From the NCBI RefSeq assembly GCF_000817735.3, contig NZ_JTJC03000001.1, positions 1,479,635-1,543,634 on the forward strand: DNA of 64,000 nt. Direction: 5' to 3'. The position numbers were made by a program, and so were the translations under genes. Within the stretch, counting starts at the first letter, position 1. Each line of letters begins with the position of its first letter. Positions 1 through 9,486 of this stretch are shown piece after piece. The notes under the pieces are model-generated. The model saw nothing but the letters and a program-made list of their open reading frames with translations. It was not told the origin of the DNA and did no database searches. The stretch comes from Scytonema millei VB511283 (GTDB lineage Bacteria > Cyanobacteriota > Cyanobacteriia > Cyanobacteriales > Chroococcidiopsidaceae).

Positions 1-1048
1 CAACCGAATCATCTTCAGAAATATTACCACCCATACCAGCATTAGTATTGTTTTCCAAAGCTGCTGTTATTGGCTGCTGGCTCTCACTTCCCTTGGATGG
101 CGAAATTGGCACGATCAGCTGTTGAGCGATCTGAATGCGGTTGGGATCGGCTAATTTGTTGGCGGTAATGAGAGTTGTCAGTGGTAGTCCGTGTTGTTGC
201 GCGATCGCACTCAGCGTATCTCCGGCTTTTACCTTGTAGCTTAGTGCCTGTAAGGGAACTAGTACCATTGGGCGATCGATCGCTATTTTTGGCAGACTTG
301 CCGCTGTGTGCGGTTGTGCCAAAGATATGCTTCGAGCTTCAGGCATTGCCTCTAGTACGTAAGGCATTGCCTCCCCACTCGCACTACCATGTGTTGACTG
401 TGGAATTTGTAACTGAGGATGGAATGCTAGTAGAGATACCGCAGGTTGTAGTCCAGGATCGCTTGCTAGCAATGCCCCCATTTGTTCCTGGCTCGATGTA
501 CCTGCCGATGCTTGCCACTCCTCAAACCCCAACTCCGCCGAACTATCTTCTTCCAAGCGATTCAATTTCTGTCTCAGGCGATCGATCGACCATCTTTGTC
601 TGGCGATCGCTGCTTCTCGCTCGTCTAGTTGAGATACTAACGCTGCTGTTGATACGGTAATTTTACTTGCCTTGAGCTGGCGAATCAGGCGATTGACTCG
701 CAAAGCCTGTAAGACTTTGGCTGTTTTCTCTGTTGGTTGCTTGGCTACAGGCTCAAATAACTGTGTCGCGTTAGTATGACTTCGAGTGAATGCTAAAGGC
801 ACGGTTGCCGCGATTCCTGTTGGCACACCAATGCTGCTAATGGTTAAGCTCGCTCTAGTTGCTATCGGCATTTGACTGAGCGAAGGCTGATTTACGGCTA
901 TGGCTGGAGCGCTATTACTGATTTGGGTCAATAGCAGATTGGACGCTCCGGCTGAGAAAATAATGCCGATCGTGGCGGCTGAAGTCCGCACTTGCCGCTT
1001 GGCTTTAGAGGCTCGATCTGCCCGATCTTTTGCCCACGTTTGTTTCAA
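1..1048 (-). CDS. LysM-domain envelope protein, C-terminus cut by window edge
   Basis: This reading frame is open from a TTG start (codon at 1046-1048) to the left edge, so at least 349 residues are seen and the C-terminus is missing. The start is supported by a perfect AGGAGG six bases upstream. The N-terminus is basic, followed by a hydrophobic stretch near residues 25-45 that could anchor the protein or act as a signal. A Gln/Arg-rich, probably helical region follows at about residues 130-165. A LysM peptidoglycan-binding module begins near residue 270 (YKVKAGDTLSAIAQQHG, then ANKLADPNRIQ and a closing LIVPIS). Cyanobacterial proteins built this way usually end in an M23 metallopeptidase domain, so this may be an NlpD/EnvC-like cell-wall hydrolase or activator. 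That domain would lie outside the window, so the enzymatic role is inference. Confidence 0.85.
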   Translation of the reverse strand, partial: MKQTWAKDRADRASKAKRQVRTSAATIGIIFSAGASNLLLTQISNSAPAIAVNQPSLSQMPIATRASLTISSIGVPTGIAATVPLAFTRSHTNATQLFEPVAKQPTEKTAKVLQALRVNRLIRQLKASKITVSTAALVSQLDEREAAIARQRWSIDRLRQKLNRLEEDSSAELGFEEWQASAGTSSQEQMGALLASDPGLQPAVSLLAFHPQLQIPQSTHGSASGEAMPYVLEAMPEARSISLAQPHTAASLPKIAIDRPMVLVPLQALSYKVKAGDTLSAIAQQHGLPLTTLITANKLADPNRIQIAQQLIVPISPSKGSESQQPITAALENNTNAGMGGNISEDDSV

Positions 1049-1901
1049 CAATGACCTCCTGTCTGGAATAGCGCTTAACTACCTCTGTTCATTTGCTATG
1101 GCGATCGCAATTGCGATACTACTACATGATGGTTTTGAGTATTCTCAAATCCAGTTTTTTCATGCTGAGATAAATATGCTGAGGCAAGCTTACTAGGCAT
1201 TTTTTGATTTAAACAAGCTTACAGCCTATTGGCAAAAAAAATTAACGTTGTCTCCAGTCTGCTCAATATACTACAGTTGGGCGATTTCTACTCAAGGGGT
1301 AAGAATTGCCCAGAATACAGGCATTTTTTGTTTTGGCATATTTCTTTTTTCTTTTATCGTTATTTAATATTTTTTAATGAAGTCGTTACCTCAATGTATT
1401 GAGTCATATTACTTATGTTCTCTATTACACATAGTCAATTTAAGTCAATTCCTGTAAGCCAACAAGTGTCGCATTTTACCAAAGCTGCGAGCTACACAGC
1501 CAAAGCTCAAATCTGAGTACAATTACTCGAATCCTTAACTTATCTCTCTATGAGAGCTGTCAATCCTCTATGACAAGGCAGATAAAAGATGAAGAAAATG
1601 TATCATCGAAAAAGACATTTTGGTCAAATAGTTGATAAAAATTTCTTATGTCTGCCTCAAGGCTGAAAACCCACTCGCGAGCAACTAGCAAAAACTCGCT
1701 GTAAAAAAAATTACTTCAATTTAAATCTAAGTCAAAAAAATCAGAGAATATACGTAAGTCAGTTATCAGTTATCAGTTGTCAGCGATCGGTGAAGAATGG
1801 GGTGTGGGGTGTCAAGATTTTAAATTTCTTTCTCCCTCAGCAACCTTGCGCTCCCTCAGCTGGGCGACTCTCTCTTATCCCTACTCCCTGCTCCCTGCTC
1901 C
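1049..1901. other. Long AT-rich intergenic region without a recognised gene
   Basis: This stretch separates the left-edge gene from the trmL end and is mostly A+T. I see no RNA gene or convincing coding sequence. A 25-codon ATG reading frame near 1588 lacks a ribosome site and is probably chance. Near 1760-1790 and 1865-1910 there are short direct repeats (CAGTTATCAGTTATCAG and CTCCCTGCTCCCTGCTCCC types) that recur in many gaps of this window. Confidence 0.5.
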
Positions 1902-2366
1902 CTATCCCCTTAAATATCCTAACTGCCGACGGGCTTCAAACAAACCAATGGCGACGCTGACAGAAAGGTTTAGACTGCGAACGCCAGTTTGAGCCATAGG
2001 AATGTAAACTCTAGCGTGACAAGCAGAGAGGACGGCTGGAGGTAAACCAGTTGTTTCGCTACCGAATAGCAACCAATCGTCAGCCTGAAATTGGTATTCG
2101 ATGTAGTTCGATTCACCTTTAACGCTAAAGCCAACCCAGCGTCCCCCGCGCTCTAGATAATAGGTTTTGAAGCTGTCTAGAGATTCGTGGTAATGCAAGT
2201 TGACATATTGCCAGTAGTCTAAGCCAGCTCGTTTCAAATAGCGATCGCTAATTTCAAAACCCAACGGTGCAACCAAATGCAATTCTGTCCCTGTCGCCGC
2301 ACAGGTACGGGCAATATTACCAGTGTTGGGAGGAATTTGCGGATGAACCAAAACGAGTTGAGGCAT
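1902..2366 (-). CDS. trmL: tRNA (cytidine(34)-2'-O)-methyltransferase
   Basis: This 154-residue protein belongs to the SPOUT (SpoU) class of S-adenosylmethionine-dependent RNA methyltransferases. Family members with this short single-domain form methylate the ribose of the wobble base 34 of tRNA-Leu isoacceptors. The conserved motifs are visible: an N-terminal PPNTGNIARTCAATG, a central LLFGSETTGLP, and a C-terminal SLNLSVSVAIGLFEA, which together form the knotted SAM-binding site. Length is normal for the family (150-160 residues) and the ATG start gives the expected MPQLVLVHP beginning. It stands alone, with repeat-filled spacers on both sides. Confidence in the family is high; the exact tRNA substrate is inferred from the family. 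Confidence 0.93.
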   Translation of the reverse strand: MPQLVLVHPQIPPNTGNIARTCAATGTELHLVAPLGFEISDRYLKRAGLDYWQYVNLHYHESLDSFKTYYLERGGRWVGFSVKGESNYIEYQFQADDWLLFGSETTGLPPAVLSACHARVYIPMAQTGVRSLNLSVSVAIGLFEARRQLGYLRG

Positions 2367-2763
2367 TTACAGTAAGTCAAAAGTCAAAAGTCAAAAGTCA
2401 AGTATTCGTAGGGGCGGGTTTTTAGAAAATAATTGTTCTAGAACACATAGTTCTACGGTTAAACCCGCCCGCACAGAAGTGAAGTATTCGTAGGGGCGGT
2501 TTTTTTTGGGCAGACTATTCCAGAACACCTAATTCTACGGTTAAACTCGCTCGGACAACAGCGAAAAGCTGAAACGTTTTATCGAGGTGTTGTCCTCTCT
2601 ATAGCACGATTTGGCTACAAACTCATAAATATATAGTTTTTTTAAATAAATGTAAATCGATCGCAAATGATTAAAAATTCTTAACATTTGTTTGTCACTT
2701 TCCACTGGTCATTTGTCATTGGTAGAACAAATGACAAATGACAAATAACTGATGACTAATGCA
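2367..2763. other. Repeat-rich spacer between trmL and gshA
   Basis: No gene is seen here. The spacer holds runs of AAAGTC repeats (about 2376-2400), two tandem copies of a GC-rich inverted element (listed separately), an AT-rich stretch, and a short inverted repeat of the ACAAATGACAAATGAC type around 2690-2750. Confidence 0.6.
2408..2555. repeat. Two tandem copies of a GC-rich inverted-repeat element
   Basis: Two copies about 82 bases apart (2408-2474 and 2490-2555) each begin with GTAGGGGCGG. Each carries an interior related to ATTGTTCTAGAACAC and ends with GGTTAAACCCGCCC or a decayed form of it. The first copy can fold back through GGGCGGGTTT pairing with AAACCCGCCC. A third, diverged copy lies at 16672-16735. 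No open reading frame is present, which suggests a small non-autonomous repeat. Confidence 0.6.
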
Positions 2764-3918
2764 CTACAGCATTGCCGACGAACAGAGCTTATCTTCCAGT
2801 TCTAACTCGCGATCGCTCATTGCTTGAATAGATTGCATGATAATGCTTCTTGGCTCAAAGCCGTATGCATGAAGTTTCAACCACTGCTGAGCGGTGTTAC
2901 CCTCGCGCAGGATTTTTTGTACGGGAGAAAGAAAACAATTGAAGCCGTTTTGCTTGGCGATCGCCCAGACTTCTTGATAAACTTCTTCAATCCAGTCTCT
3001 TGCTAAGATTTTTCTGCCGTCTTGCCAATGAGTTAGCTCAGCGTCAAGGCTAGAACGGGCGACTGCACTCTCATTAGCAGCAGTAATTGCTAACAAATCT
3101 TCAGCGCGGGTTGTTGCTGGTAGGGTACTCATTTCTAGCGGATCGAGTTGTGGATCTGCTATGAGTTGGCACAGCCGTGCTTCTAATAAAGCAGTGATGC
3201 TTAATAAAGCAATCGGATCGGTAACGAGATCGCAGATTCTTAATTCTAAACGGTTGAGGTCGTAAGGGCGGCGATCGCCATTCGGTCTTACCGATGCCCA
3301 AAGATGGCGGACACTCTGCATTGTCCCTGCGGCTAACTGTTCCTCAACCCAGCGAATGTGATGAGCGTGGCTTTCAAACAGGGGGACGTGCGCGGGAGTT
3401 TGAGGAAAAACTGCCCAACGAGTGGAGTGATAACCAGTAGGTTCGCCGTCAATAAAAGGAGAGGAGGCGCTGAGGGCGAGGTAGAGGGGTGCTTCGACGC
3501 GGATCAGACGACACGCCCGTAAAAGTACTTCTGGATCTTCAATCCCAACATTAATATGAACGCTAGCAGTAACAACTGTAGTACCGTAGGTCTTTTCAAT
3601 ATATTCGTGGTATGGGTTATTCGGGTCGGAACGGTAGAAGCGATCGCTCCCCCCCAAAGATAAAGTACTACCAGGAAGAAGCGTATAGTTGCCCAAGCGT
3701 TTGAGATATTCCCGGATTTTGCGCCGAGGGCGTAGCAGTTCGCACAACTGTCTTTCGTATTGAGATGAGGGAGACGTTATGTACTCTACATTGCGGCTAT
3801 CCGGCTCTTTGGCAAAATTACCATCTAAATTTGCCACGATTTTATCTGAAAGACCGACGACATCACCCGATGGTGTCCCCGTGTACATTTCAATTTCAAA
3901 GCCTTTTGATAGCAGCAC
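2764..3918 (-). CDS. gshA: Glutamate-cysteine ligase, cyanobacterial type
   Basis: This 384-residue enzyme joins glutamate and cysteine with ATP to give gamma-glutamylcysteine, the first step of glutathione synthesis in the cytoplasm. The sequence matches the cyanobacterial form of the family. It has an N-terminal GFEIEMYTGTPSGDVVGLS, a central segment with THGTTVV-like TYGTTVVTASVHINVG, and NRLELRICDLVTDP, which carries acidic residues expected to bind substrate and metal. Length is typical for this class. The chosen GTG start follows GAGGAGG with good spacing. It is monocistronic, with the window's own repeat spacer downstream. No redox gene is adjacent. Confidence 0.9.
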   Translation of the reverse strand: MLLSKGFEIEMYTGTPSGDVVGLSDKIVANLDGNFAKEPDSRNVEYITSPSSQYERQLCELLRPRRKIREYLKRLGNYTLLPGSTLSLGGSDRFYRSDPNNPYHEYIEKTYGTTVVTASVHINVGIEDPEVLLRACRLIRVEAPLYLALSASSPFIDGEPTGYHSTRWAVFPQTPAHVPLFESHAHHIRWVEEQLAAGTMQSVRHLWASVRPNGDRRPYDLNRLELRICDLVTDPIALLSITALLEARLCQLIADPQLDPLEMSTLPATTRAEDLLAITAANESAVARSSLDAELTHWQDGRKILARDWIEEVYQEVWAIAKQNGFNCFLSPVQKILREGNTAQQWLKLHAYGFEPRSIIMQSIQAMSDRELELEDKLCSSAML

Positions 3919-4294
3919 TCGATCCTCCTCAGCTTGCAGTGAGTAATTCTTCCACTAACTAAGTGTATCTAGCAGCGGCAAAACTTTGCATCTGCCCGAA
4001 AGTTCAATACCTGCGTTAGTTTGCCATGACAAAGTTTCTATCCGTGGTTAGGTGCAGTTATATTTTCGATTCAACTCTGCACGAGTGCGATCGCAGTCTT
4101 TACCATCGCGATCGATTGAGTCACCTCACATTGATTCTCCTATAAAGAATCATATCGCTTTTCAGGAAATGAGCTGCGCATCGCTGTCAGCAGTTGATGA
4201 ATAGTGCGGATAAATGAAGCTTGTCTGCCATTACTCCCGCTTTGCTGGCAAAAGCTCTAGTTTGCGAGTCTTCATTAGCTCGTTGGAGAACCTT
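3919..4294. other. Divergent promoter region between gshA and the beta-helix gene
   Basis: The region separates two divergently read genes and must hold both promoters. I see several GATCGC-type HIP1 motifs but no clear operator, RNA structure or small gene. Confidence 0.4.
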
Positions 4295-5374
4295 ATGCAA
4301 AAAACGAAACGATTTCGATGGCTACGCTATGCATTAATTGTAATTATGGTTTGCGGACTTGCTATTCTACCTCAAACAGTTTTGTCTCAAGAAAGACAAA
4401 TTTTTACAGTTAATAGCATCTTAGATGAACCGGACGGGAATATAGGTGATGGGAACTGTATTTCTAATCCTTCCCGCCTCTGTACGTTACGCGCCGCAGC
4501 ACAGGAAGGTCAGGCAGTCAACCGTGCCGTCACCGTACCAGCAGGTTTGTACGAACTGAGTCAGGGACACTTAGATATCACCAAAAACTTAACCCTGACT
4601 GGTGCGGGTTCTGGAAAAACAAAAATAGATGGCATGTTGAAAAGTCGCGTGTTCGATATCGCTGACACTGGCTTTGCCTACATTGGTAAAGTCACAGTAC
4701 AGTGGGGTAATGCAACCCCTGGCTTTGCCAGTCACTCCCACGGTGGGGGTATTCACAACCACGGGACGCTGATTTTAGTTGATAGTACAGTCAGAGCAAG
4801 TTCTATTAACTGGAGGTATGGTAACGTTTGGGGTGGCGGTGGACTTACTAATGCAACTACGGGCAAAGCGACACTCGTGAACGTAACGATCGTGGGGAAC
4901 TCTACATCTGGTGCAGGTGGGGGAATTGAAAACCTCGGCACGATGGATGTGTACAATAGCACGATCGCTAACAATCAGTCTTTCCGCTCGGCAACGAGTG
5001 GTGGTGGAATTGCCAATACTGGTACGATTCAGTTAAAGAATACGCTGGTAGCAAATAACTATGAGGGTGATAATTGCGACGGCACGATTGTCGATCTTGG
5101 TGGCAACCTGTCAAGCGATGCAACCTGTGGCTTTCCTACCAACCGAAGTAACGTTGAGATCGTACTAGGCGGACGGGACGATAATGATATGTTGCCAATC
5201 TACGCTGAGAGTCCGGCAATCGATCGCGGGATCGACGACCAATGCCAGAGTACCGATCAACGTGGTATGACTCGACCCCTAGACGGAAACAGAGATGGTG
5301 TTGCTACTTGCGATGTGGGTGCATACGAGTATCTCGCACCTCTATCAGAGGGAGTTGACACAATTACTAATTAA
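4295..5374 (+). CDS. Secreted parallel beta-helix protein, choice-of-anchor Q type
   Basis: I place the start at the ATG at 4295 rather than the upstream ATG at 4214. It follows GGAG closely and gives a proper signal peptide: a basic start MQKTKRFRWLRY, a hydrophobic core, and cleavage after TVLSQ. The 359-residue product then shows a CxxxPSRLCTLRAA segment, typical of CSLREAI-like repeats, and glycine-rich coils with recurring GGGI-N-GT patterns (for example HGGGIHNHGTL). These are diagnostic of a right-handed parallel beta-helix. The C-terminus has DQRGMTRP and CDVGAYEY, the signature of choice-of-anchor Q proteins. Such proteins are surface or outer-membrane-associated with unknown ligand. 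No transporter gene adjoins it. Confidence 0.75.
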   Translation: MQKTKRFRWLRYALIVIMVCGLAILPQTVLSQERQIFTVNSILDEPDGNIGDGNCISNPSRLCTLRAAAQEGQAVNRAVTVPAGLYELSQGHLDITKNLTLTGAGSGKTKIDGMLKSRVFDIADTGFAYIGKVTVQWGNATPGFASHSHGGGIHNHGTLILVDSTVRASSINWRYGNVWGGGGLTNATTGKATLVNVTIVGNSTSGAGGGIENLGTMDVYNSTIANNQSFRSATSGGGIANTGTIQLKNTLVANNYEGDNCDGTIVDLGGNLSSDATCGFPTNRSNVEIVLGGRDDNDMLPIYAESPAIDRGIDDQCQSTDQRGMTRPLDGNRDGVATCDVGAYEYLAPLSEGVDTITN

Positions 5375-5405
5375 TAGCCGTTTCAATTGAATGAAATATC
5401 TATGA

Positions 5406-5435
5406 TGTAGGGGCGCACATCTGTGCGCCCCTACC
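5406..5435. repeat. 30-bp GC-rich palindrome
   Basis: This near-perfect palindrome (GTAGGGGCGCACATCTGTGC and its complement) lies in the short gap between the convergent beta-helix gene and the sugar permease gene. It could form a strong hairpin on either strand and so may act as a bidirectional terminator. The same element recurs at 30245, 32274, 37051 and 56848. Confidence 0.7.
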
Positions 5436-5513
5436 AACTATCATGTATACAATCGAGAATTACTATCAATAGATTGGGGATTTTGAATTAAACCCAAAAT
5501 CCAAACCTACAAT

Positions 5514-6515
5514 TTATCTTCTAGAGCGTCTGCGGAGGCGATCGATTGTGACGGCAACAATAATGACTAAACCCTTGACAACTAACTGCCAGAAGAACGA
5601 CATATTCAACAGAGTGAGTCCGTTATTGAGGGTGGCAATGATTAACGCACCAAGCAGAGTTCCCCAGATAGTGCCAATCCCACCAGAGAAGCTGGTTCCG
5701 CCCAAAATTACAGCCGCGATCGCATCGAGTTCGTATCCATTCCCTAGCATTCCCGTAGCACTGTAAAGACGGCTGGCGCTCATAATTCCCGCTAAGCCGG
5801 AGAGCAAGCCACTGACACCGTAAACAAATAACAGTACTCGCTTGACCTTAATTCCCGTTAGCCTTGCCGCCTGTTGATTGCCACCAACTGCATAGATCTG
5901 CATTCCCAAAATAGTGCGGCGGAGAATAAACCAGCTAGCTACCACTGTAAGTAACGCAATTACCACTAACCAAGGAACTGGTCCTAAGTAATTAATCCCG
6001 ATCCAAGCAAAGTTGAGGTCGCGGTTGATCACGGTTGTACCGCTAGCAATTAAATAAGCAGCCCCTCGCAGAGCCGTGAGCGCACCTAGAGTGACAATGA
6101 AAGGTGGTAGGTCGAGAAAGGCAATTAAAGCACCGTTAATTAAGCCCAAACCCAAGCCTGCGAGTAAAGCAACGGGAACCGCCAGCCAGCCGACCCCTGG
6201 GATGAGTGATGTCAGCACGCCAACTACAGCTGTTACTCCCAGGATAGAACCAACCGAAAGATCGATTCCGCCCGTAAGGATTACAAACGTCATCCCTGTT
6301 GCTAGCACGATGTTGATCGATGCTTGTCGGAATATATTGACTATGTTGCCTGTGGTCAGAAAGTTAGGCGTGAGCAAGGCGAAGAGAATGCAAATCAGCG
6401 CCAGAATTGGGAGAATTCCTACTACCTGAAGCAGGTTACTTGCAGATTTACGCCTACCCCCCTTGGGGCGATCGCTCGATCTGCCTCGCATTGGTTTTGA
6501 TTGGATTTGACTCAT
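5514..6515 (-). CDS. Ribose-type sugar ABC transporter, permease
   Basis: This 333-residue integral membrane protein belongs to the BPD_transp_2 family that includes RbsC and XylH. A basic cytoplasmic N-terminus ([12 protein letters not shown]) leads into about eight to ten hydrophobic segments. The family motif [17 protein letters not shown] is at about residues 78-94. A second conserved loop, [14 protein letters not shown], near residue 270 is thought to contact the ATPase. Its start overlaps the stop of the ATPase gene by four bases (ATGA), so the two are translationally coupled. With the next two genes it forms a complete importer. The sugar is not determinable from sequence; ribose, xylose or another monosaccharide or nucleoside are all possible. 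Confidence 0.9.
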   Translation of the reverse strand: MSQIQSKPMRGRSSDRPKGGRRKSASNLLQVVGILPILALICILFALLTPNFLTTGNIVNIFRQASINIVLATGMTFVILTGGIDLSVGSILGVTAVVGVLTSLIPGVGWLAVPVALLAGLGLGLINGALIAFLDLPPFIVTLGALTALRGAAYLIASGTTVINRDLNFAWIGINYLGPVPWLVVIALLTVVASWFILRRTILGMQIYAVGGNQQAARLTGIKVKRVLLFVYGVSGLLSGLAGIMSASRLYSATGMLGNGYELDAIAAVILGGTSFSGGIGTIWGTLLGALIIATLNNGLTLLNMSFFWQLVVKGLVIIVAVTIDRLRRRSRR

Positions 6516-8044
6516 AATTTTTCTCCCTCAATTGCTCCGGTGGCATAAGTCATAATCTTTTCTTGCGTAATTTTCTCGCCGTTGGTGCTGTTTAGTTCGC
6601 CAACTAAACGCCCTTCTCGCATCACCAAAACGCGATCGCTCATCCCGATAATTTCGGGTAGTTCGCTGGAAACCATCAGAATTGCAACTCCTTGGGCTGC
6701 TAAGTCGCTAATAATGCGATAAATTTCGCTTTTTGCGCCAATATCTACACCCCTTGTGGGTTCGTCTAACATCAAAACTTTGGGCTTAATTGCCAACCAT
6801 CTTGCTAGCAACAGTTTTTGTTGGTTGCCACCAGATAAATCTAAGGCTCTAATGCCTAGTTCTGCTAGCCGAATATTGAAGTTATCGACTGCGGCTGAGG
6901 CAATTTGGTTAATTCGTAATGGGCTGATCGTGCCTACTTTTGCTTCCCGTTTAAGTAGGTTAATTGCAATATTCTTGCGGCAGCTCATTTCCAGAAACAA
7001 ACCCTGTTCTTTGCGGTCTTCTGGCACGTAACCAATACCAGCGGCGATCGCATCGCTGGGTTGATTGATGTTGAGATGTTTACCATCTAAAATCACTTCA
7101 CCACTTGTCTTGGGGTCAGCACCGAAAATTAACCGACATAATTCCGTACGTCCTGCACCTACCAGCCCCGCCAAGCCGACAATTTCTCCTGCATGTAGTG
7201 TTAAATTTGCAGGCTGAATTTTGCCACCATCGCTAATGTTCTTTACCTCTAGTACGACTGAACCGATGGTTTTTCCGGGCTGTTTTTCAAACAAATCTTG
7301 CAAAGGTCTGCCTACCATCATTTGTACCAGGCGCTCGCTAGAGATCTCCTGGCGTTCTAAACTGCCTACGTACTCGCCATCTCGCAAAACGCTAATGCGA
7401 TCGGCAAGCGCGTAAATTTCTTCCATGCGATGACTGATATAAATAATGGCGATGCCGTTGTCTCGCAGCTTGCGAATTAACTCAAATAGTTGTTCTGTCT
7501 CGCGGTCTGAAAGCGCTGCGGTTGGCTCATCCATAATTAGGATGCGGCTATTGTCCTTGAGCGCCCGCGCAATCTCTACTTGTTGCTGTTCGGCAATTGA
7601 GAGGCGAGACACCGTGTCTTCTGGCTGAAAACTCGCTCCCAGACTGTTAAGAACTGCTGCTGCTTCCTGATTCATCCGATCGCGATCGAGGAAATATCCT
7701 TTAGTTAACTCGCTACCCATGAAGATGTTTTCAGCTACAGTCAAGTTGGGAGCGAGATTCAGTTCTTGATAAATCAGCGCAATTCCTGCAAGTCTTGCAG
7801 CACTGGGATCGGAAATTCTCACTGGTTCGCCGTTAATGCGAATTTCACCTGCATCTGTTTCATATGCCCCAGCCAGAATTTTCATCAACGTACTTTTACC
7901 TGCGCCATTCTCGCCCATCAGAGCATGAATTTCACCAGGATATACAGTTAAGTTGACATTTTCCAAGGCAGTTACACCGTGAAATTTCTTGGTAATGCCT
8001 CGCATTTCTAACCGAGGGATGGGAGGGGATGTGGTTGTTGTCAT
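6512..8044 (-). CDS. Ribose-type sugar ABC transporter, tandem ATPase
   Basis: The 510-residue protein has the double nucleotide-binding-domain layout of RbsA/XylG/MglA and energises sugar uptake from the cytoplasmic face. The first domain shows Walker [10 protein letters not shown] (about residue 44), a signature loop LSIAEQQQ and Walker [12 protein letters not shown]. The second has the degenerate P-loop GLVGAGRTE (about residue 292), the signature [15 protein letters not shown] and Walker [15 protein letters not shown]. One intact and one degenerate ATP site is normal for this subfamily. It lies second in the operon, downstream of the binding-protein gene and overlapping the permease gene by four bases. 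Confidence 0.93.
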   Translation of the reverse strand: MTTTTSPPIPRLEMRGITKKFHGVTALENVNLTVYPGEIHALMGENGAGKSTLMKILAGAYETDAGEIRINGEPVRISDPSAARLAGIALIYQELNLAPNLTVAENIFMGSELTKGYFLDRDRMNQEAAAVLNSLGASFQPEDTVSRLSIAEQQQVEIARALKDNSRILIMDEPTAALSDRETEQLFELIRKLRDNGIAIIYISHRMEEIYALADRISVLRDGEYVGSLERQEISSERLVQMMVGRPLQDLFEKQPGKTIGSVVLEVKNISDGGKIQPANLTLHAGEIVGLAGLVGAGRTELCRLIFGADPKTSGEVILDGKHLNINQPSDAIAAGIGYVPEDRKEQGLFLEMSCRKNIAINLLKREAKVGTISPLRINQIASAAVDNFNIRLAELGIRALDLSGGNQQKLLLARWLAIKPKVLMLDEPTRGVDIGAKSEIYRIISDLAAQGVAILMVSSELPEIIGMSDRVLVMREGRLVGELNSTNGEKITQEKIMTYATGAIEGEKL

Positions 8045-8108
8045 AAGAGTAATGATGGTTGACAGTTGACAGTTGACGGTTAACTGTCAACTGTCAACTG
8101 ATTACGAA
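8045..8108. repeat. Short inverted repeat between binding-protein and ATPase genes
   Basis: The 64-base gap is almost filled by an inverted repeat, GTTGACAGTTGACAGTTGAC against GTCAACTGTCAACTG. It can fold into a stable hairpin within the operon mRNA. Hairpins placed after a binding-protein gene often stabilise that transcript segment and reduce downstream expression; that role here is inferred. Confidence 0.5.
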
Positions 8109-9089
8109 TTACTGCCAGCCTTTATAGTCTTTGACGTTTTCTCTGGTAATTAGCCTGACTGGAATCAAAATGTCGGGATTCTTCGGCTTCTTGCCATTGA
8201 GAATGTCGTTACCAACTCGAACGGCTGTTTGCGTCATGCCCAGCGGATCTTGAGCAGCAGTCGCAACAAAAATACTATTGGGATCTTCAATTGCTTGTTT
8301 TGCTTCCGGTGCGCCGTCTACGCCGACAATGAAAAACTCGTTGCGTCTGGCTTGCTTGGCTGCCAGTTCTGCACCAACTCCACTCGGATCGTTGATCGCA
8401 AATACGGCATCAATTTTGTTAAATGATGTCAGCAAGTCGCTCATGACTCTTAAGCCACCATCTCTGCTACCTTCGGCGTTTTGGTCTTTGGAAAGTATTT
8501 TGATGTTGGGGTATTGAGCAAAGACTTGTTCGCAACCTTTGACGCGATCGAATACAGATTGTACTGGCGGACCATTCACAATTACAACATTGCCTTTCCC
8601 TTTGAGGCGATCGGCAATATACTGACAGCTAATCTGCCCTGCTTGCAGATTATTAGAGGTGACGGTAGCATCTACGCCACCACCCGCACCTGTATCTACT
8701 GCAATTACGGTAATGCCTGCTTGTTTGGCTTTTTCCACAGCAGCAGCAATGCCCTCACTATCGCCAGCATTCAGCAGGATTAAGTCCGTGTTAGCGGCAA
8801 TAAAGTTTTCGATTTGATTGAATTGCAAGTTGAGGTCGTAACCGCTAGAAACAACAGCAGTTCGTACCCCTTCTCCAGCAATTTTCTTTGCTTCAGATTC
8901 CGCACCTCGTCCCATCAAGACAAAGAAGGGATTGCTGAGATCGCCTACCGTAATTGCAAGCGATCGCAGTTTTGTGTTTGGATTTAATTGCTGTGTAGAG
9001 TTATTTTGGCTATCTGGCGAGCAAGCGACAATGGCACTGCCGATCGCGCCCAATAGACCAATGGCGATCGCGGCTTTTTTCCCTTTCAT
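8109..9089 (-). CDS. Ribose-type sugar ABC transporter, binding lipoprotein
   Basis: First gene of the three-gene importer. The 326-residue product is a periplasmic binding protein of the Peripla_BP_4 (RbsB-like) fold. The N-terminus MKGKKAAIAIGLLG plus AIVAC is a lipoprotein signal with the modified Cys near residue 23, followed by an Asn/Gln-rich linker. The mature part begins SLAITVGDLSNPFFVLMGRG, the standard first strand and helix of the fold. It continues with DLILLNAGDSEGI and VFAINDPSGVGAELA, which line the sugar cleft in relatives. A 64-base hairpin-bearing gap precedes the ATPase gene. No regulator is adjacent. Confidence 0.92.
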   Translation of the reverse strand: MKGKKAAIAIGLLGAIGSAIVACSPDSQNNSTQQLNPNTKLRSLAITVGDLSNPFFVLMGRGAESEAKKIAGEGVRTAVVSSGYDLNLQFNQIENFIAANTDLILLNAGDSEGIAAAVEKAKQAGITVIAVDTGAGGGVDATVTSNNLQAGQISCQYIADRLKGKGNVVIVNGPPVQSVFDRVKGCEQVFAQYPNIKILSKDQNAEGSRDGGLRVMSDLLTSFNKIDAVFAINDPSGVGAELAAKQARRNEFFIVGVDGAPEAKQAIEDPNSIFVATAAQDPLGMTQTAVRVGNDILNGKKPKNPDILIPVRLITRENVKDYKGWQ

Positions 9090-9486
9090 TTTTTCAACCA
9101 GCTTTTAAAAATATTCAGACCGCATCTATATTGCGAGATGCGATCGCGACTTCAAACAAATTTCTATTTTAGTTATGCAGACTTATTATTCTGATTTTTT
9201 TAGTAAGCGTTATACATCTATCTTAAAGCTTAGATCTTGAAATGGATTGAATGCGCGATCGAGTAGAAATTTGTTGAGACTGATGAGGATAAACACTATT
9301 TATTGTCAATATCTCTTAAAATCACGTAACACGGTAACAAAACTTTATTTAAAAATGTTAAAGATTAGATCGGTTCGATCTTTGCTTAGCAGTACAGCTA
9401 AATCAGGAACTAAGTAAGGAACGCGCAAGTTTTCCAAATAGCCAGTTAGTCAGTTTCGATTGTCTGTAAATAAAAATTGCTCGATA
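9090..9486. other. AT-rich spacer upstream of the sugar importer
   Basis: This region carries the promoter of the minus-strand importer and the downstream end of the preceding minus-strand gene. I find no gene, RNA structure or distinct operator. Confidence 0.4.

Noticed and set aside
175..660. Plus-strand reading frame of 161 codons at the left edge
   Set aside because: It lies opposite the LysM gene, whose minus-strand frame has a clear domain and ribosome site.
1588..1665. 25-codon frame MKKMYHRKRHFG and onward in the first gap
   Set aside because: No ribosome site and no sign of conservation; likely chance.
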